Below, piece by piece: positions 16,940-26,245 of a stretch of 64,000 bases of DNA. The stretch comes from Corynebacterium pseudopelargi (GTDB lineage: Bacteria > Actinomycetota > Actinomycetes > Mycobacteriales > Mycobacteriaceae). How positions within the stretch are numbered: the first letter of the stretch is position 1; every line of letters begins with the position of its first letter. The notes under the pieces were generated by a model. It was not told the origin of the DNA. It ran no database searches and saw nothing but the letters and a program-made list of their open reading frames with translations. A program made the position numbers and the translations under genes. The stretch spans positions 1,984,001 through 2,048,000 of the forward strand of contig NZ_CP033898.1 in the NCBI RefSeq assembly GCF_003814005.1, read 5' to 3'.

Positions 16940-18510
16940 GACTGGTTCTCCTTGATGTATTCGAGCATCTGCTCCACGATCTCTGTTACTTCTTGCTCCG
17001 CTGCATCGCGGTCACGCTGGACCAGGCCAATGCGGGTACGACGATCCAGTACGTCATCGGCATTCAGCGCACCTTCGTGGCTGATAGCAAAGGCCACTTC
17101 TGCACGGGTGATATCGAGGCCTGCGACCTTATCCAGGGGGCGCTCAATTGCTGCCTGCGCTGCGGCTACTACCTTCGGGGATTCATAGCCATAGCGCTGC
17201 ACCATGGTTTCTGGCAGGCCGGCTAAATCGGCTCCATTGACCCTCAAGCTGCCGGGGTGGGTGGGAGCACCCACATAGGGAAGGTTGGTGGTGCGGCAGG
17301 ATCCAGCGCGCATGCCCTTGCGCTTGAGCACTTCGTCGATGGCTTCTTCTGCCATGAGTCGGAATTCGGTGTACTTGCCGCCAACGATGGAGATCAGGCC
17401 ATTGGAGGCCTCGATGGTGCTGTGGCGACGCGAAAGATCTGCGGTGGAACCGCCCTCGCCGGTATCGATCAGCGGGCGCAGACCGGTAAATGCACCGATC
17501 ACATCACTGCGCTGCAGCTTGGTGCCAAGGCCGTGGTTGATGGCCTCGAGGATGAAGTCGATGTCTTCTTCCGGGGTATCTGGCACATCGGGGATTGGGC
17601 CTGGGGTGTCTTCGTCGGTCAGCCCGATAAAGACGCGGCCATACTGCTGCGGCACCAAGAACACGTAGCGCGAGATGGAACCAGGCAGCGGCACAGTAAG
17701 CGCACCGGTGGGATTGCCCAGGGTTGCTGCATCCACCACGAGGTGCGTGCCGCGCGATGGGCGCACGCGGATATCTTCATCCACCGTGCCTGCCCACACA
17801 CCAGTTGCGTTGATTACGGCCTTGGCGCGGACGCGAAGATCACGCCCACCAATGGCATCGTGGAATTCCACGGCCGTGCCTTCGGCGTGGGTGACCTCGG
17901 TGTAGTTGAGGATCCTTGCGCCCTCGCCTGCTGCGGTGCGGGCAACGGCGGCCACGATGCGGGCATCGTCAACCATTTGGCCGTCGTAGTTGACCCAGGA
18001 TCCGCGCAGATCGTCTTGCAGGGCGGTGGGGCACATCTGCAGCGTTTCTTGCTTATTGGCATAACGAGAACGCGGCAGGATCTTCGAGCTGGTGCCCGCT
18101 GCGATGCGCAACATATCGCCTGCAATAAAGCCCAGGCGCATGGCTACTTTTTGCACCAGGTTGGTATCGCTGGCAAGCAGGGCCACCTGCGGGAGTGCGC
18201 GGATGAGGTGCGGGGCGTTGTGTTCCATGAGCAAGCCGCGCTCTTTGGCGGAGTGCATGGCAATGCCTACCTCAAGTTTGGTCAGGTAGCGCAGGCCACC
18301 GTGCGCCAGCTTGGAGGACCACCGCGAGGTGCCGAAGCCGAAGTCGCGGCGTTCAAGCAGCACGGTGTTTAATCCGCGGGAGGTGGCGTCGAGGGCAATA
18401 CCCACGCCGGTGATGCCACCACCGATGACGATGAGGTCGATATCATCGGGATCGCTGGCAAGGTAGTCCAGGTCAGCTTCCCGGCGCACGGCGTTGAGTG
18501 CGGTGTTCAT
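16936..18510 (-). CDS. glpD: Glycerol-3-phosphate dehydrogenase (FAD)
   Basis: 524-aa aerobic GlpD. The FAD-binding GGGITGVGIALDATSRG near residues 30-46, SSKLAHGGLRYL and TGLRPLID, then IVGGKYTEFRLMAE, are family motifs. It oxidises sn-glycerol-3-phosphate to dihydroxyacetone phosphate and feeds electrons to the quinone pool at the membrane. The ATG at 18510 overlaps the TetR stop (ATGA), so the longer N-terminal reading is rejected. The TetR-glpD pair diverging from an ADPS-like flavoprotein and a lipid kinase matches M. tuberculosis Rv2249c-Rv2252. Confidence 0.88.
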   Translation of the reverse strand: MNTALNAVRREADLDYLASDPDDIDLIVIGGGITGVGIALDATSRGLNTVLLERRDFGFGTSRWSSKLAHGGLRYLTKLEVGIAMHSAKERGLLMEHNAPHLIRALPQVALLASDTNLVQKVAMRLGFIAGDMLRIAAGTSSKILPRSRYANKQETLQMCPTALQDDLRGSWVNYDGQMVDDARIVAAVARTAAGEGARILNYTEVTHAEGTAVEFHDAIGGRDLRVRAKAVINATGVWAGTVDEDIRVRPSRGTHLVVDAATLGNPTGALTVPLPGSISRYVFLVPQQYGRVFIGLTDEDTPGPIPDVPDTPEEDIDFILEAINHGLGTKLQRSDVIGAFTGLRPLIDTGEGGSTADLSRRHSTIEASNGLISIVGGKYTEFRLMAEEAIDEVLKRKGMRAGSCRTTNLPYVGAPTHPGSLRVNGADLAGLPETMVQRYGYESPKVVAAAQAAIERPLDKVAGLDITRAEVAFAISHEGALNADDVLDRRTRIGLVQRDRDAAEQEVTEIVEQMLEYIKENQS

Positions 18511-19085
18511 GGCAGTAGATACCCTTCTAGCATGACTTGTAGTTCTTGATCCCAGGTGCTGCCTGAGCGTTGGGCTCGCAGTACGGGGTCGAAAATTCTG
18601 GCGCTGATAGCAAAGTGCTGCAGCACCGAACAGCACATCGTGGCTGCGGCGTGGGGGTCGCGGTGGCAGATGGTGTGTGGGGCGTTGCGTTGGATCTGGG
18701 CGATCTTTCGCTCAAGCGCACCGATGATGCGCACCTGTGATTCTCCAAGGCGTCGAAAAAAGTAGGTGCCAAGCAGCTCCGGTTGCTCTTCGACGATTGC
18801 CTTGACCACTTCATTGCTTGCCACCGCGCGGGCGGCATCCATGAGCGCTTCGACGAAGCCGCTGCCCGTGTCCGGCAGGCGCTTGCCCTCGGCGACGACG
18901 GTGAGCAACTCATGGGTGAGAAGTTTGCTGATGAGCGCGTCTTTTCCACTAAAACGCGCATAGAGCGTGGGGCGCGAAATCTTCGCTCCCCGAGCAACCG
19001 AAGACATGGTGGTACGACGAATGCCCATCTGCACTACTTGGGTGCGTGCGGCGAGCATGATCGCCTCGTCTACATCGGTGCTCAT
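18507..19085 (-). CDS. TetR-family regulator
   Basis: 192-aa TetR-type repressor. The N-terminal helix-turn-helix is visible in RRTTMSSVARGAKISRPTLY followed by ARFSGKDAL, and a ligand-binding helical domain follows. It is the first gene of the TetR-glpD operon and is divergent from the ADPS-like gene, so it likely controls both directions. Its counterpart in M. tuberculosis is the TetR gene Rv2250c in the same arrangement. The ligand is unknown, perhaps a lipid or glycerol-phosphate metabolite. Confidence 0.82.
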   Translation of the reverse strand: MSTDVDEAIMLAARTQVVQMGIRRTTMSSVARGAKISRPTLYARFSGKDALISKLLTHELLTVVAEGKRLPDTGSGFVEALMDAARAVASNEVVKAIVEEQPELLGTYFFRRLGESQVRIIGALERKIAQIQRNAPHTICHRDPHAAATMCCSVLQHFAISARIFDPVLRAQRSGSTWDQELQVMLEGYLLP

Positions 19086-19152
19086 GCCTCAATTGTGGCC
19101 GTTAGGGAGGCGGGGGTGTCAAGGAATTGCGCTTTACATCATTGATACTGGC

Positions 19153-19184
19153 GCTAGAAAAGCTCCCATTTTCGCTGGCTAGAA
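19153..19184. promoter_or_regulatory. Direct GCTAGAA repeats between TetR and ADPS-like gene
   Basis: GCTAGAA occurs at 19153-19159 and 19178-19184 in the 202-bp divergent region, each near a GC half (AAGC, AGCGC). It is a candidate operator for the TetR protein. The evidence is only repetition and position. Confidence 0.3.
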
Positions 19185-19287
19185 GCGCTTAAGAAATTTT
19201 TTGGCAACTTTACACACCCCGGTTTTTGGCCCCATTTTCAGCTCCTACCCCCTTCCCGAGCTTTTGGGGCGCTTGTAGCTTGAAAGT

Positions 19288-20898
19288 ATGAACGCATTGC
19301 CACTCCCTCCCATGTCATTTTCCATTTGGGGCTCGGAGCAAGAAGCCAAGCCCCTGAGCAAAAGCCTGCAATCGCTCGTGGGCAAAGTGGTAGGAAATAC
19401 CACCCCGCGCCCTGCCCCCGAACTCGCCGAGGTCAAGATCAGCGAATGCGCCCTGGATGCGGCACAGCTTGAAGCTCTCGAAGCAATCTGTGGTGCAGGC
19501 TATGTCTCCACCGAACGCGAACAGCGCATCCCCCGCGCACGCGGCAAGTCCTACTTTGACCTGCTGGATTGGCGCGTAGACCAGGTCATCGATGTACCCG
19601 ATGCCGTGGTGGCGCCAAAGAGCAATGAGCAGGTGCTGGAATTGCTGCAGTGGGCGTCGAAAAGCTCTGTGGCCGTTGTCCCCTTCGGCGGCGGCACCTC
19701 GGTGGTTGGCGGTGTTTCCCCGCTGCGCGGCCGCTTCAATGCGGTGATCAGCCTGGATCTCACCCGCTTTGATGCCATCGAAGATGTGGATTCCATCAGC
19801 GGCGAAGCCACCTTGGGCGCCGGCATGTCCGGCCCACAGGCAGAAATCGCGCTGGCCAAATATGGCTTGCAGCTTGGCCACTTCCCCCAATCCTTCCCCT
19901 ACGCCACCATCGGCGGCTTTGCCGCAACCCGCTCCTCTGGCCAGAACTCTGCAGGCTATGGGCGTTTTGATGAGATGGTCGCTTCCATGGAAGTGGTCAC
20001 CCCTCAAGGCATCATGACGGTGGGCGACGCAGCGCCTGCTTCTGCAGCAGGTCCTGACCTCAAGGAGCTGTTCATGGGCTCCGAGGGCACCTTCGGCATC
20101 ATCACCAAGGTGCGCCTGAAGGTACACGCGATCCCCGAGGCCAAGGCCTATGAAGCATTCGTCTTCCCCGACTTTGCTAGCGGTGTGGCCGCAGTTCGCG
20201 CCGTTGAGCAGCACAAGACCGGCCCGACGGTGATCAGGCTTTCCGACGAAATCGAATCGGCAACCAACCTCACCTCCACCGATGCCATTGGCGAGCAAGA
20301 ATCCGCAGCACCGCATGGCTGCCTGTGCCTGACCATGTATGAAGGCACCCGCGAGCACGTTGCCTCTCGCCACGAAGAAACCCGCAACCTCCTGCTGGAA
20401 ATGGGTGGCACCTCCTTGGGTGAGGCACCTGTGCGCAAGTGGGAGAAGGGACGCTTTGGCGCCCCGGTGCTTCGCGACGCCCTCCTGGATGCAGGCGTGC
20501 TGTGCGAAACCTTCGAAACTGCCACCACCTGGTCTAATGTGCCGAATCTAAAAAAGGCGATTACCGCCGCTGTAACCGAGGCCTTGGGCGAAGGGAACTC
20601 GGTGGCACTGGTGCTCTGCCACGTTTCTCACGTATATGCCAATGGCTGCTCTTTGTACTTCACCATCCTGGGTGCCCAGGATGAGGCCCCCATTGAGCAG
20701 TGGCGCCACGCAAAGCTTTCTATTCTTCGTGCCATTACTGAGCACAACGGAACCATCACCCACCACCACGCCGTGGGCACCGATCACGCAGACTTCATGC
20801 AGCAGGAAGTAGGCCAGCTTGGCCTGGGCATCCTGCGGGCTGTGAAGGATCACCTCGACCCACAGGGCGTGCTCAACCCAGGAAAGCTCCTGCCATGA
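19288..20898 (+). CDS. Alkyl-DHAP-synthase-like FAD-linked oxidase
   Basis: 536-aa VAO/PCMH-type flavoprotein. The FAD-binding half has PFGGGTSVVGGV, GHFPQSFPYATIGGF and GSEGTFGIIT. The C-terminal half has WEKGRFGAPVLRD and the THHHAVGTDH cluster typical of alkyldihydroxyacetonephosphate synthases. Those enzymes exchange the acyl chain of acyl-DHAP for an alkyl ether. The neighbouring GlpD yields DHAP and the next gene phosphorylates a lipid, so a role in ether-lipid or glycerolipid metabolism is plausible but unproven. The order matches Rv2251-Rv2252. Glycolate-oxidase-like activity is the alternative. Confidence 0.75.
   Translation: MNALPLPPMSFSIWGSEQEAKPLSKSLQSLVGKVVGNTTPRPAPELAEVKISECALDAAQLEALEAICGAGYVSTEREQRIPRARGKSYFDLLDWRVDQVIDVPDAVVAPKSNEQVLELLQWASKSSVAVVPFGGGTSVVGGVSPLRGRFNAVISLDLTRFDAIEDVDSISGEATLGAGMSGPQAEIALAKYGLQLGHFPQSFPYATIGGFAATRSSGQNSAGYGRFDEMVASMEVVTPQGIMTVGDAAPASAAGPDLKELFMGSEGTFGIITKVRLKVHAIPEAKAYEAFVFPDFASGVAAVRAVEQHKTGPTVIRLSDEIESATNLTSTDAIGEQESAAPHGCLCLTMYEGTREHVASRHEETRNLLLEMGGTSLGEAPVRKWEKGRFGAPVLRDALLDAGVLCETFETATTWSNVPNLKKAITAAVTEALGEGNSVALVLCHVSHVYANGCSLYFTILGAQDEAPIEQWRHAKLSILRAITEHNGTITHHHAVGTDHADFMQQEVGQLGLGILRAVKDHLDPQGVLNPGKLLP
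19655..19666 (-). repeat. 12-mer motif AGCTTTTCGACG (copy 2, inside a gene)
   Basis: Reads CGTCGAAAAGCT on the plus strand, inside the ADPS-like coding region. It is the only one of the seven copies within an intact gene. Confidence 0.7.
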
Positions 20899-21818
20899 AC
20901 GACATCAAGATTGCCAAGCGCGAGATCAACAAAATCGCGCTGTTGACCAACCCTGCTGCCGGTAAAGGCCTGGCCAAGCACAAAAGCAACCGCGCCGAAG
21001 CACGTTTTCACCAGCTCGGCGTGGATGTGATCAGCATTGCTGGCTCAAGCCCCGAGAATTCTGCAGAGCTTGCCAAAGAGGCACTCGAATCCGGTGTGGA
21101 TGCACTGGTGGTTTGCGGCGGCGATGGTCTGATTAACTTAGCCCTGCAAGCCCAGGCCAACACTGATACCCCCTTGGGCATCATCCCCGCCGGCACTGGC
21201 AATGACCACGCCCGCGAATACGGCATCCCGCTGGATCCCGAGCGCGCCGCCGAAGTGGTTGTAGAAGGCGTAAGCGTGCGCACCGATCTAGGCAAGATGC
21301 GCACCGATGATGGCCACGAGCGCTACTTTGGCACCTGTGTTACCCAAGGCTTCGACTCGATCGTGACCGAGCGTGCGAACACCATTTCTTGGCCCAAGGG
21401 TTCTGCACGCTATGTGGCAGCCATCGTGTTGGAGTTCTTGCACTTCCACTCCATCCCCTGCCGGATCTTCCTCGACGATGAACTCGTGGTGGATGAGCCC
21501 ATTACCCTAGCGGCGGTGGGCAATACCCGCTCCTATGGCGGCGGCATGCAAATCTGCCCGGATGCTCGCCACAACGATGGCCTGCTGGATCTCACGGTGC
21601 TTGGCCGCATGAATCGCTATAACGTGGCCAGGAAGTTCCCCAAGATCTACACCGGCAATATCCGTGGCGAAGAAGGCTTGAGCCAGTACCGCGCCAAGAA
21701 GATCCGCATTGAGATGCCCGATATGCCCGTCTATGCCGATGGCGACCGCTTTGATGTGCTGCCCATCGAATACACGGTAGAAGAACATGCAGGGCTCTAC
21801 CTGATCCCTAGGCCATAG
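20895..21818 (+). CDS. Diacylglycerol/lipid kinase family protein
   Basis: 307-aa DAGK-catalytic-domain protein. The ATP-binding CGGDGLINLAL and PAGTGNDHARE motifs, TNPAAGKG near the N-terminus and a C-terminal YADGDRF strand are visible. Members phosphorylate diacylglycerol or related lipids at the membrane. The start overlaps the ADPS-like stop by four bases (ATGA), so the two are coupled. The M. tuberculosis counterpart is the diacylglycerol kinase Rv2252, which has been linked to phosphatidylinositol mannoside formation. Confidence 0.82.
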   Translation: MNDIKIAKREINKIALLTNPAAGKGLAKHKSNRAEARFHQLGVDVISIAGSSPENSAELAKEALESGVDALVVCGGDGLINLALQAQANTDTPLGIIPAGTGNDHAREYGIPLDPERAAEVVVEGVSVRTDLGKMRTDDGHERYFGTCVTQGFDSIVTERANTISWPKGSARYVAAIVLEFLHFHSIPCRIFLDDELVVDEPITLAAVGNTRSYGGGMQICPDARHNDGLLDLTVLGRMNRYNVARKFPKIYTGNIRGEEGLSQYRAKKIRIEMPDMPVYADGDRFDVLPIEYTVEEHAGLYLIPRP

Positions 21819-21837
21819 CGCTTTTAAGCCCAACAAC

Positions 21838-21870
21838 AAAGCGGCTGCACCTTGAAGGTGCAGCCGCTTT
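21838..21870. terminator. Bidirectional terminator between lipid kinase and yhgE
   Basis: A 16-base arm beginning AAAGCGGCTGCACC has its exact complement ending GCCGCTTT immediately after it. The A-run and T-run at the ends make it functional in both directions, for two convergent genes. Confidence 0.88.
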
Positions 21871-21883
21871 CTGAGCTAGCAGG

Positions 21884-23809
21884 CTAGGAATTCACCAGCT
21901 CGCCGGTATCTTCATCGGCAGTTTGTGCATGCGCTGCCGCGGCGCGCTCTTGCGCCTGGCGCAGCCGGCGGTTGAGCACGAATACCGAGATGGAAAGGCA
22001 GACGATGGTCAGCACCACCAGCAGTAGTGCCGCGCCATAGTAGGAGCTATCAATATCACCTTCCACACCTGCGATAAAGAGCTGGCGAGCGTAGGTCATG
22101 GGGTGAATATCGTGCAAGAGGCGCAGCGGCTTCGGGGTGAGCTGGATTGGCCACACGCCACCGAAGCTGAATACACCGTAGGCGAAGAATCCCAGCGCCA
22201 AGGTGCCGCCGATCAGCCGGCCAAAGGCCACGCGAAGCATCTGGAAGAAGGCCGTGGCATTGGTGGCCAAAATGACCACGCCGATGGCAAAGGCCGCGCG
22301 GTGCAGCACCGAGAAGCCAAGCTGAGCACCAGCCCACACCAGCAAGAACAGCAGCACAGTGTTGATGGCCGAGCAGATGGCAAAGCCGCCGAGCACCTGC
22401 CTAATGGGCTTGCGCTTGCGATCGCAGCCAAGGATATGCGGCGCCAACATGCTCACCAGCACCATGAACAGAAAGCCGAAGACGAGGATCAAGATGAAGG
22501 TCACGCCACCGGAGAGCTGCTTGGAGGTGGGGTCGTTGAGATCTTCAAGGGTTTGCACCGGGTGCTGATAATCCTGGGAGTAGGCAACTGGCATGGCCAA
22601 TTGGCGCGAAGAAGCAGGAATATCGGTGATCTGTGGTGCTTGCGCGGAGCCTTCTACCAGGCCAGTGCGCAATTGGGTCGTGCCGTCTTTGAGCTGGCGC
22701 ACGCCGTCGTCAAGCTGATAGGTGCCATCGAGCATCTGGCCCATGCCCTCGTCGAGTTCCACAGTGCCTGCGGCAAGCTGCGAGGTGCCGTCTTTGAGTT
22801 GGAGCATGCCACCGAGGTATTCAGCAGAGGGGCTGTTGAGCTGGCGGCTCATCTCGGCGGTGCCGTCTTTGAGCATTTGTAGCTGGTTGGCAACGCCTTG
22901 GGGGCTGGAATTGCTCAAGGTATCCACGATGCCCTGGAGGCGATCAGCTTCCTGGTTGAGCTGCAGTTGGCGCAGCACCTGGATCATGGGGCGGATCTGA
23001 TCGGCTGCGGCACCTGCTTGGCGGGCAAGGGGGATCAGTTGATCGGTTAGTTGGCCAACGCCTGCATCGATTTGGGCGGCGCCGTCGCCGAGTTGGCGGG
23101 TGCCGTCGAGAAGCTGGCTTACGCCATCATCGACCTGGCCTGCGCCGTCGCGAACCTGCTCGGTGCCATCTTTGAGTTGGTGTGCACCATCAATGCCTTG
23201 TTCGGTGCCGTCTTTGAGCATGCCGGCGCCATCGTCGAGCTGCACGGCGCCATCGGCTGCCTCTTTCAAACCGGCACCAAGTTGGTTCATGCCGTCGAGA
23301 ATTTCTTGGCCATAACCTTCGGTGATACCGGCCTGGATGCCCGCCTGGATGCCTGGGATCAAACCGGAGGTCAGCAGCGGGGTGTTGGTGCCATAGTGAT
23401 CGTTATAGGAGATGATCACATCTGCCTGGCTGGGCTTTTCGTCGATCACCGTGGCGATGTTGCGCGAGAAATCCTGGGGGATGGAAATGGTGGCGATATA
23501 TTCGCCATCGCGCATGCCCTTGCCGGCTTGATCGGTGGAGACGGCCTCAACGTTGAGGTAGCTGGTATCGAGCAGACCTTTTTCAATGTCCTTGCCAAAG
23601 TTGACCTTCTGGCCATCTTGGGTCACGCCTTTATCCTCGTTGACCACGGCAATTTTGACTTCGTCGAGGTAGTGGGAGGGATCCCACATCGACCACATCC
23701 AGGCCGCGGCCACCAACAGCGGTGCCACCAGCACCATCACCACGGCGGAGCGGATCGCGATGCGACGCTTACGTGAATACAGCGGGGGTTTGCTTCGGGA
23801 GGAAAACAT
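21884..23809 (-). CDS. YhgE/Pip-family membrane protein
   Basis: 641-aa protein with one N-terminal membrane helix (about residues 18-40), a large extracytoplasmic region and about five C-terminal helices, the YhgE/Pip (ABC-2-like permease) layout. Between about residues 180 and 390 are many short repeats of the type LKDGTEQVRDGAGQVDDG, which should form a long coiled or solenoid helix. The family includes the phage-infection protein Pip and EsaA-like type VII secretion components. Function here is unknown. It stands alone; no WXG100 or ESX gene is near. Confidence 0.78.
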   Translation of the reverse strand: MFSSRSKPPLYSRKRRIAIRSAVVMVLVAPLLVAAAWMWSMWDPSHYLDEVKIAVVNEDKGVTQDGQKVNFGKDIEKGLLDTSYLNVEAVSTDQAGKGMRDGEYIATISIPQDFSRNIATVIDEKPSQADVIISYNDHYGTNTPLLTSGLIPGIQAGIQAGITEGYGQEILDGMNQLGAGLKEAADGAVQLDDGAGMLKDGTEQGIDGAHQLKDGTEQVRDGAGQVDDGVSQLLDGTRQLGDGAAQIDAGVGQLTDQLIPLARQAGAAADQIRPMIQVLRQLQLNQEADRLQGIVDTLSNSSPQGVANQLQMLKDGTAEMSRQLNSPSAEYLGGMLQLKDGTSQLAAGTVELDEGMGQMLDGTYQLDDGVRQLKDGTTQLRTGLVEGSAQAPQITDIPASSRQLAMPVAYSQDYQHPVQTLEDLNDPTSKQLSGGVTFILILVFGFLFMVLVSMLAPHILGCDRKRKPIRQVLGGFAICSAINTVLLFLLVWAGAQLGFSVLHRAAFAIGVVILATNATAFFQMLRVAFGRLIGGTLALGFFAYGVFSFGGVWPIQLTPKPLRLLHDIHPMTYARQLFIAGVEGDIDSSYYGAALLLVVLTIVCLSISVFVLNRRLRQAQERAAAAHAQTADEDTGELVNS

Positions 23810-23863
23810 AGGGTTCGACCTTCACAGCTCAAGTAGACCCGATAAGAGGGCTTGACAACCTGG

Positions 23864-23875
23864 AGCTTTTCGACG
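23864..23875 (+). repeat. 12-mer motif AGCTTTTCGACG (copy 3)
   Basis: Lies 55 bp upstream of the yhgE start, in a gene-poor interval. Confidence 0.7.
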
Positions 23876-24240
23876 CACCAGCGCACTCGCTCGCACCGAA
23901 TGCCGCGCCACTTGCCCAGATTCTTAAGTACAGAACACGCCCATAGCGTATTGACCCTAAAGCCTCTGGCCTAGGGCTAGTTATCTGGGCAATAGTGTTC
24001 ACAAAACCCAGGGTATTGTTCACCGCCATGTGGGATAAGGGGTGCTTTACACCAAAGGTATAGAGGGGATAAAAAAGCAGCGTTATTTTGGGTTTATTGC
24101 TGCATTTTGCACGCTCAACCGCAGGCTTATCCCCTACCCCCATTTCCCCCTCACACCTTTACACCTTCCGGGGGCACCAAGTGGGTTTTTGTTTGGCTTT
24201 TCACCGCTTTCCACCCCCGGAATATGCTAGGGCTGCGCAC
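23876..24240. other. Intergenic region without a convincing gene
   Basis: Several short open frames overlap each other here but show no ribosome binding site, domain or signal peptide. The stretch is richer in T and in runs of C and G than neighbouring genes. The yhgE promoter should lie here. I see no RNA gene. Confidence 0.5.
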
Positions 24241-24642
24241 TCAGTGCGGTGTGCGGGGGTTAGACAATCCCGAACCTGCTGGAGCATCTGCTGGATCATG
24301 ACCCAACTCCACCTGCTGGTTACGATCATTAACAAACACCACCTTGGGTGCGTACTGCTCTAGTTCCTCGGAATTGAAGATCCCGTAACCGATAATGATG
24401 ACGAGGTCACCGGGGCTAATCAATCGTGCGGCAGCGCCATTGATACTGATAATCCCGGAACCACGCTCGCCGCTAATCGCGTAGGTGCTCAGCCTATTGC
24501 CATTATCAATATCGACGATGTCGATCTTTTCGCATTCGAGAATGTCGGCGGCGTCCATGAGGTCTGCGTCAATGGTGCAGGATCCCACGTAGTGCAGGTC
24601 TGCCTGGGTGACGGTAGCCCGGTGAATTTTCGATTTCAGCAT
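24241..24642 (-). CDS. panD: Aspartate 1-decarboxylase precursor
   Basis: 133-aa PanD. The proenzyme self-cleaves between Gly and Ser in YVGSCTID to give the pyruvoyl group that decarboxylates aspartate to beta-alanine for pantothenate and CoA. The conserved start [18 protein letters not shown] fixes the ATG at 24642. The later ISINGAAA and GDLVIIIGY motifs are also present. It lies downstream of the rplN-X-E terminator and is separate from that operon. In C. glutamicum panD is elsewhere, so its position here is not the usual one. Confidence 0.92.
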   Translation of the reverse strand: MLKSKIHRATVTQADLHYVGSCTIDADLMDAADILECEKIDIVDIDNGNRLSTYAISGERGSGIISINGAAARLISPGDLVIIIGYGIFNSEELEQYAPKVVFVNDRNQQVELGHDPADAPAGSGLSNPRTPH

Positions 24643-24767
24643 GGTGCGTAACACGAAGCTGAACATTAGCGGCACAACTGAGCACGAAAGAAATTGGCTG
24701 CATAATAGCTATGTTTGCGCGCCCTTCAACTACGCCTATTCAGGCGTTGAGCTTTCGGGCAAAAGAA

Positions 24768-24792
24768 AAGACCCCGCACCAGGCGGGGTCTT
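24768..24792 (-). terminator. Terminator of the rplN-rplX-rplE operon
   Basis: AAGACCCCGC / GCGGGGTCTT stem. On the minus strand it is followed by TTTCTTTTGC. It lies 26 bp after the rplE stop. Confidence 0.88.
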
Positions 24793-24817
24793 AAGCTCTT
24801 TTAAAGCAACGAAGCTT

Positions 24818-25381
24818 TTACTTCTCGTTCTTCTTGAAGGGGAAGCCGAGCTCGCGCAGCAGGGCGCGGCCTTCTTCGTTGTTGGTGGCGGTGGTAACCA
24901 CGGTGATGTCCATACCGCGGGGACGATCCACCTTGTCTACGTCGATTTCGTAGAACATGGTCTGCTCGGTCAGGCCGAAGGTGTAGTTGCCGTGGCCGTC
25001 GAACTGCTGGTCAGACAGACCGCGGAAGTCGCGAATACGCGGCAGAGCCACGGTGAGCAGACGGTCGAGGAATTCCCACATGCGGTCGCCACGCAGGGTG
25101 ACGCGAGCACCGATGGGCATGCCTTCACGCAGCTTGAAGTTCGCGATGGACTTCTTGGCGCGACGCAGCTCGGGCTTCTGACCGGTGATGAGGGTGAGAT
25201 CCTCAAGAGCGCCGTTGATGAGCTTGGAGTCGCGGGCAGCGTCGCCCACACCCATGTTCACAACAACCTTGGTAATACCGGGGATCTGCATGACGTTCTC
25301 GTAGGAGAATTCGTCGTTGAGCTTGGTGCGGATCTCTTCGCGGTAGCGGGTCTTAAGACGGGGAGTGTAGTTCTCGCTCAT
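24818..25381 (-). CDS. rplE: 50S ribosomal protein L5
   Basis: 187-aa uL5, which binds 5S rRNA in the central protuberance. Motifs [23 protein letters not shown] and [12 protein letters not shown] mark the family, and length is normal. It is the last gene of a three-gene unit (rplN-rplX-rplE) with a terminator directly after it. In most bacteria rpsN or rpsZ and rpsH follow; here panD follows, so the spc operon is broken at this point too. Confidence 0.96.
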   Translation of the reverse strand: MSENYTPRLKTRYREEIRTKLNDEFSYENVMQIPGITKVVVNMGVGDAARDSKLINGALEDLTLITGQKPELRRAKKSIANFKLREGMPIGARVTLRGDRMWEFLDRLLTVALPRIRDFRGLSDQQFDGHGNYTFGLTEQTMFYEIDVDKVDRPRGMDITVVTTATNNEEGRALLRELGFPFKKNEK

Positions 25382-25383
25382 GG

Positions 25384-25698
25384 TTAGATGTCCTTCCCGG
25401 TACGACGCGAGATACGGACCTTCTTGCCGTTCTCATCGAAGCGGTAGCCCACGCGGGTGGGGGTGCCCTCGGCGTCGAGGAGCATCACGTTGGAAACGTG
25501 GATCTTCGACTCTTGGGTCACGATGCCGCCGGACTCAGCACCGCGCTCGGGTGCGGAGTTAGCGACGTGCTTCTTGATGCGCTTCACGCCCTCAACGAGA
25601 ACCTTGTCCTCCTTGGGGAACGCCTGGATAACCTTGCCCTTGGCGCCCTTGTCGGGGCCAGAGATCACGAGGACCATATCGCCTTTACGGATTTTCAT
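25384..25698 (-). CDS. rplX: 50S ribosomal protein L24
   Basis: 104-aa uL24, an early assembly protein at the polypeptide exit. The KOW motif is visible near the N-terminus ([20 protein letters not shown]). The gene lies 2 bp from rplN and 2 bp from rplE, in one operon. Confidence 0.96.
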   Translation of the reverse strand: MKIRKGDMVLVISGPDKGAKGKVIQAFPKEDKVLVEGVKRIKKHVANSAPERGAESGGIVTQESKIHVSNVMLLDAEGTPTRVGYRFDENGKKVRISRRTGKDI

Positions 25699-25700
25699 CC

Positions 25701-26069
25701 TTAGATCACCTCCGGTGCGAGCGAAACGATCTTCATGAACTTCTTATCGCGAAGCTCACGAGCCACGGGGCCGAAGATACGGGTACCGCGGGGCTCATTG
25801 TCGTTCTTGATGATCACGGCAGCGTTCTCATCGAAACGAATGTAGGAGCCGTCCGGACGACGGGTTTCCTTTTTCGCACGAACGATTACGGCCTTAACAA
25901 CCTCGCCGGCCTTGACGTTGCCGCCGGGGGTTGCTTCCTTCACGGTAGCGACAATGGTGTCGCCGATACCAGCGAAGCGTCGGGTGGAGCCACCGAGTAC
26001 GCGGATGCACAGAATTTCACGTGCACCAGTGTTATCGGCAACCCGCAGACGCGATTCTTGCTGAATCAC
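25701..26069 (-). CDS. rplN: 50S ribosomal protein L14
   Basis: 122-aa uL14, which forms bridges to the small subunit. The conserved N-terminus (M/V)[15 protein letters not shown] fixes the GTG at 26069, which has AGGAGA nine bases upstream; the longer open reading is leader RNA. In most bacteria rplN directly follows rpsQ. Here rpsQ is about 28 kb away and rplN has its own promoter. Confidence 0.96.
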   Translation of the reverse strand: MIQQESRLRVADNTGAREILCIRVLGGSTRRFAGIGDTIVATVKEATPGGNVKAGEVVKAVIVRAKKETRRPDGSYIRFDENAAVIIKNDNEPRGTRIFGPVARELRDKKFMKIVSLAPEVI

Positions 26070-26245
26070 TATGGGTCTCCTTGACCTGGATACATGCGCG
26101 GCAGATTTCCGTCCTGACGCGCGCGGTCTCGCTTGCATTTGCTCTGCAATCCCACCGAAGTGACGACGGACCTTTAAGGCCGAAGGGTCTCGCATTCACC
26201 GCTCGGAAACGCACGGCTAAGCGACCTATTACAGGCAACCCGAGT

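Noticed and set aside
17257..18372. Plus-strand open frame of 371 codons opposite glpD
   Set aside because: It is the antisense shadow of a clearly conserved enzyme. Its translation is rich in His, Gly and Cys with no family features.
16936..18636. Longer N-terminus for glpD starting at 18636
   Set aside because: The added 42 residues come from inside the TetR gene. The ATGA overlap at 18510 gives a normal GlpD start.
19315..20373. Minus-strand open frame of 352 codons opposite the ADPS-like gene
   Set aside because: Antisense shadow; the plus-strand protein has complete flavoprotein motifs.
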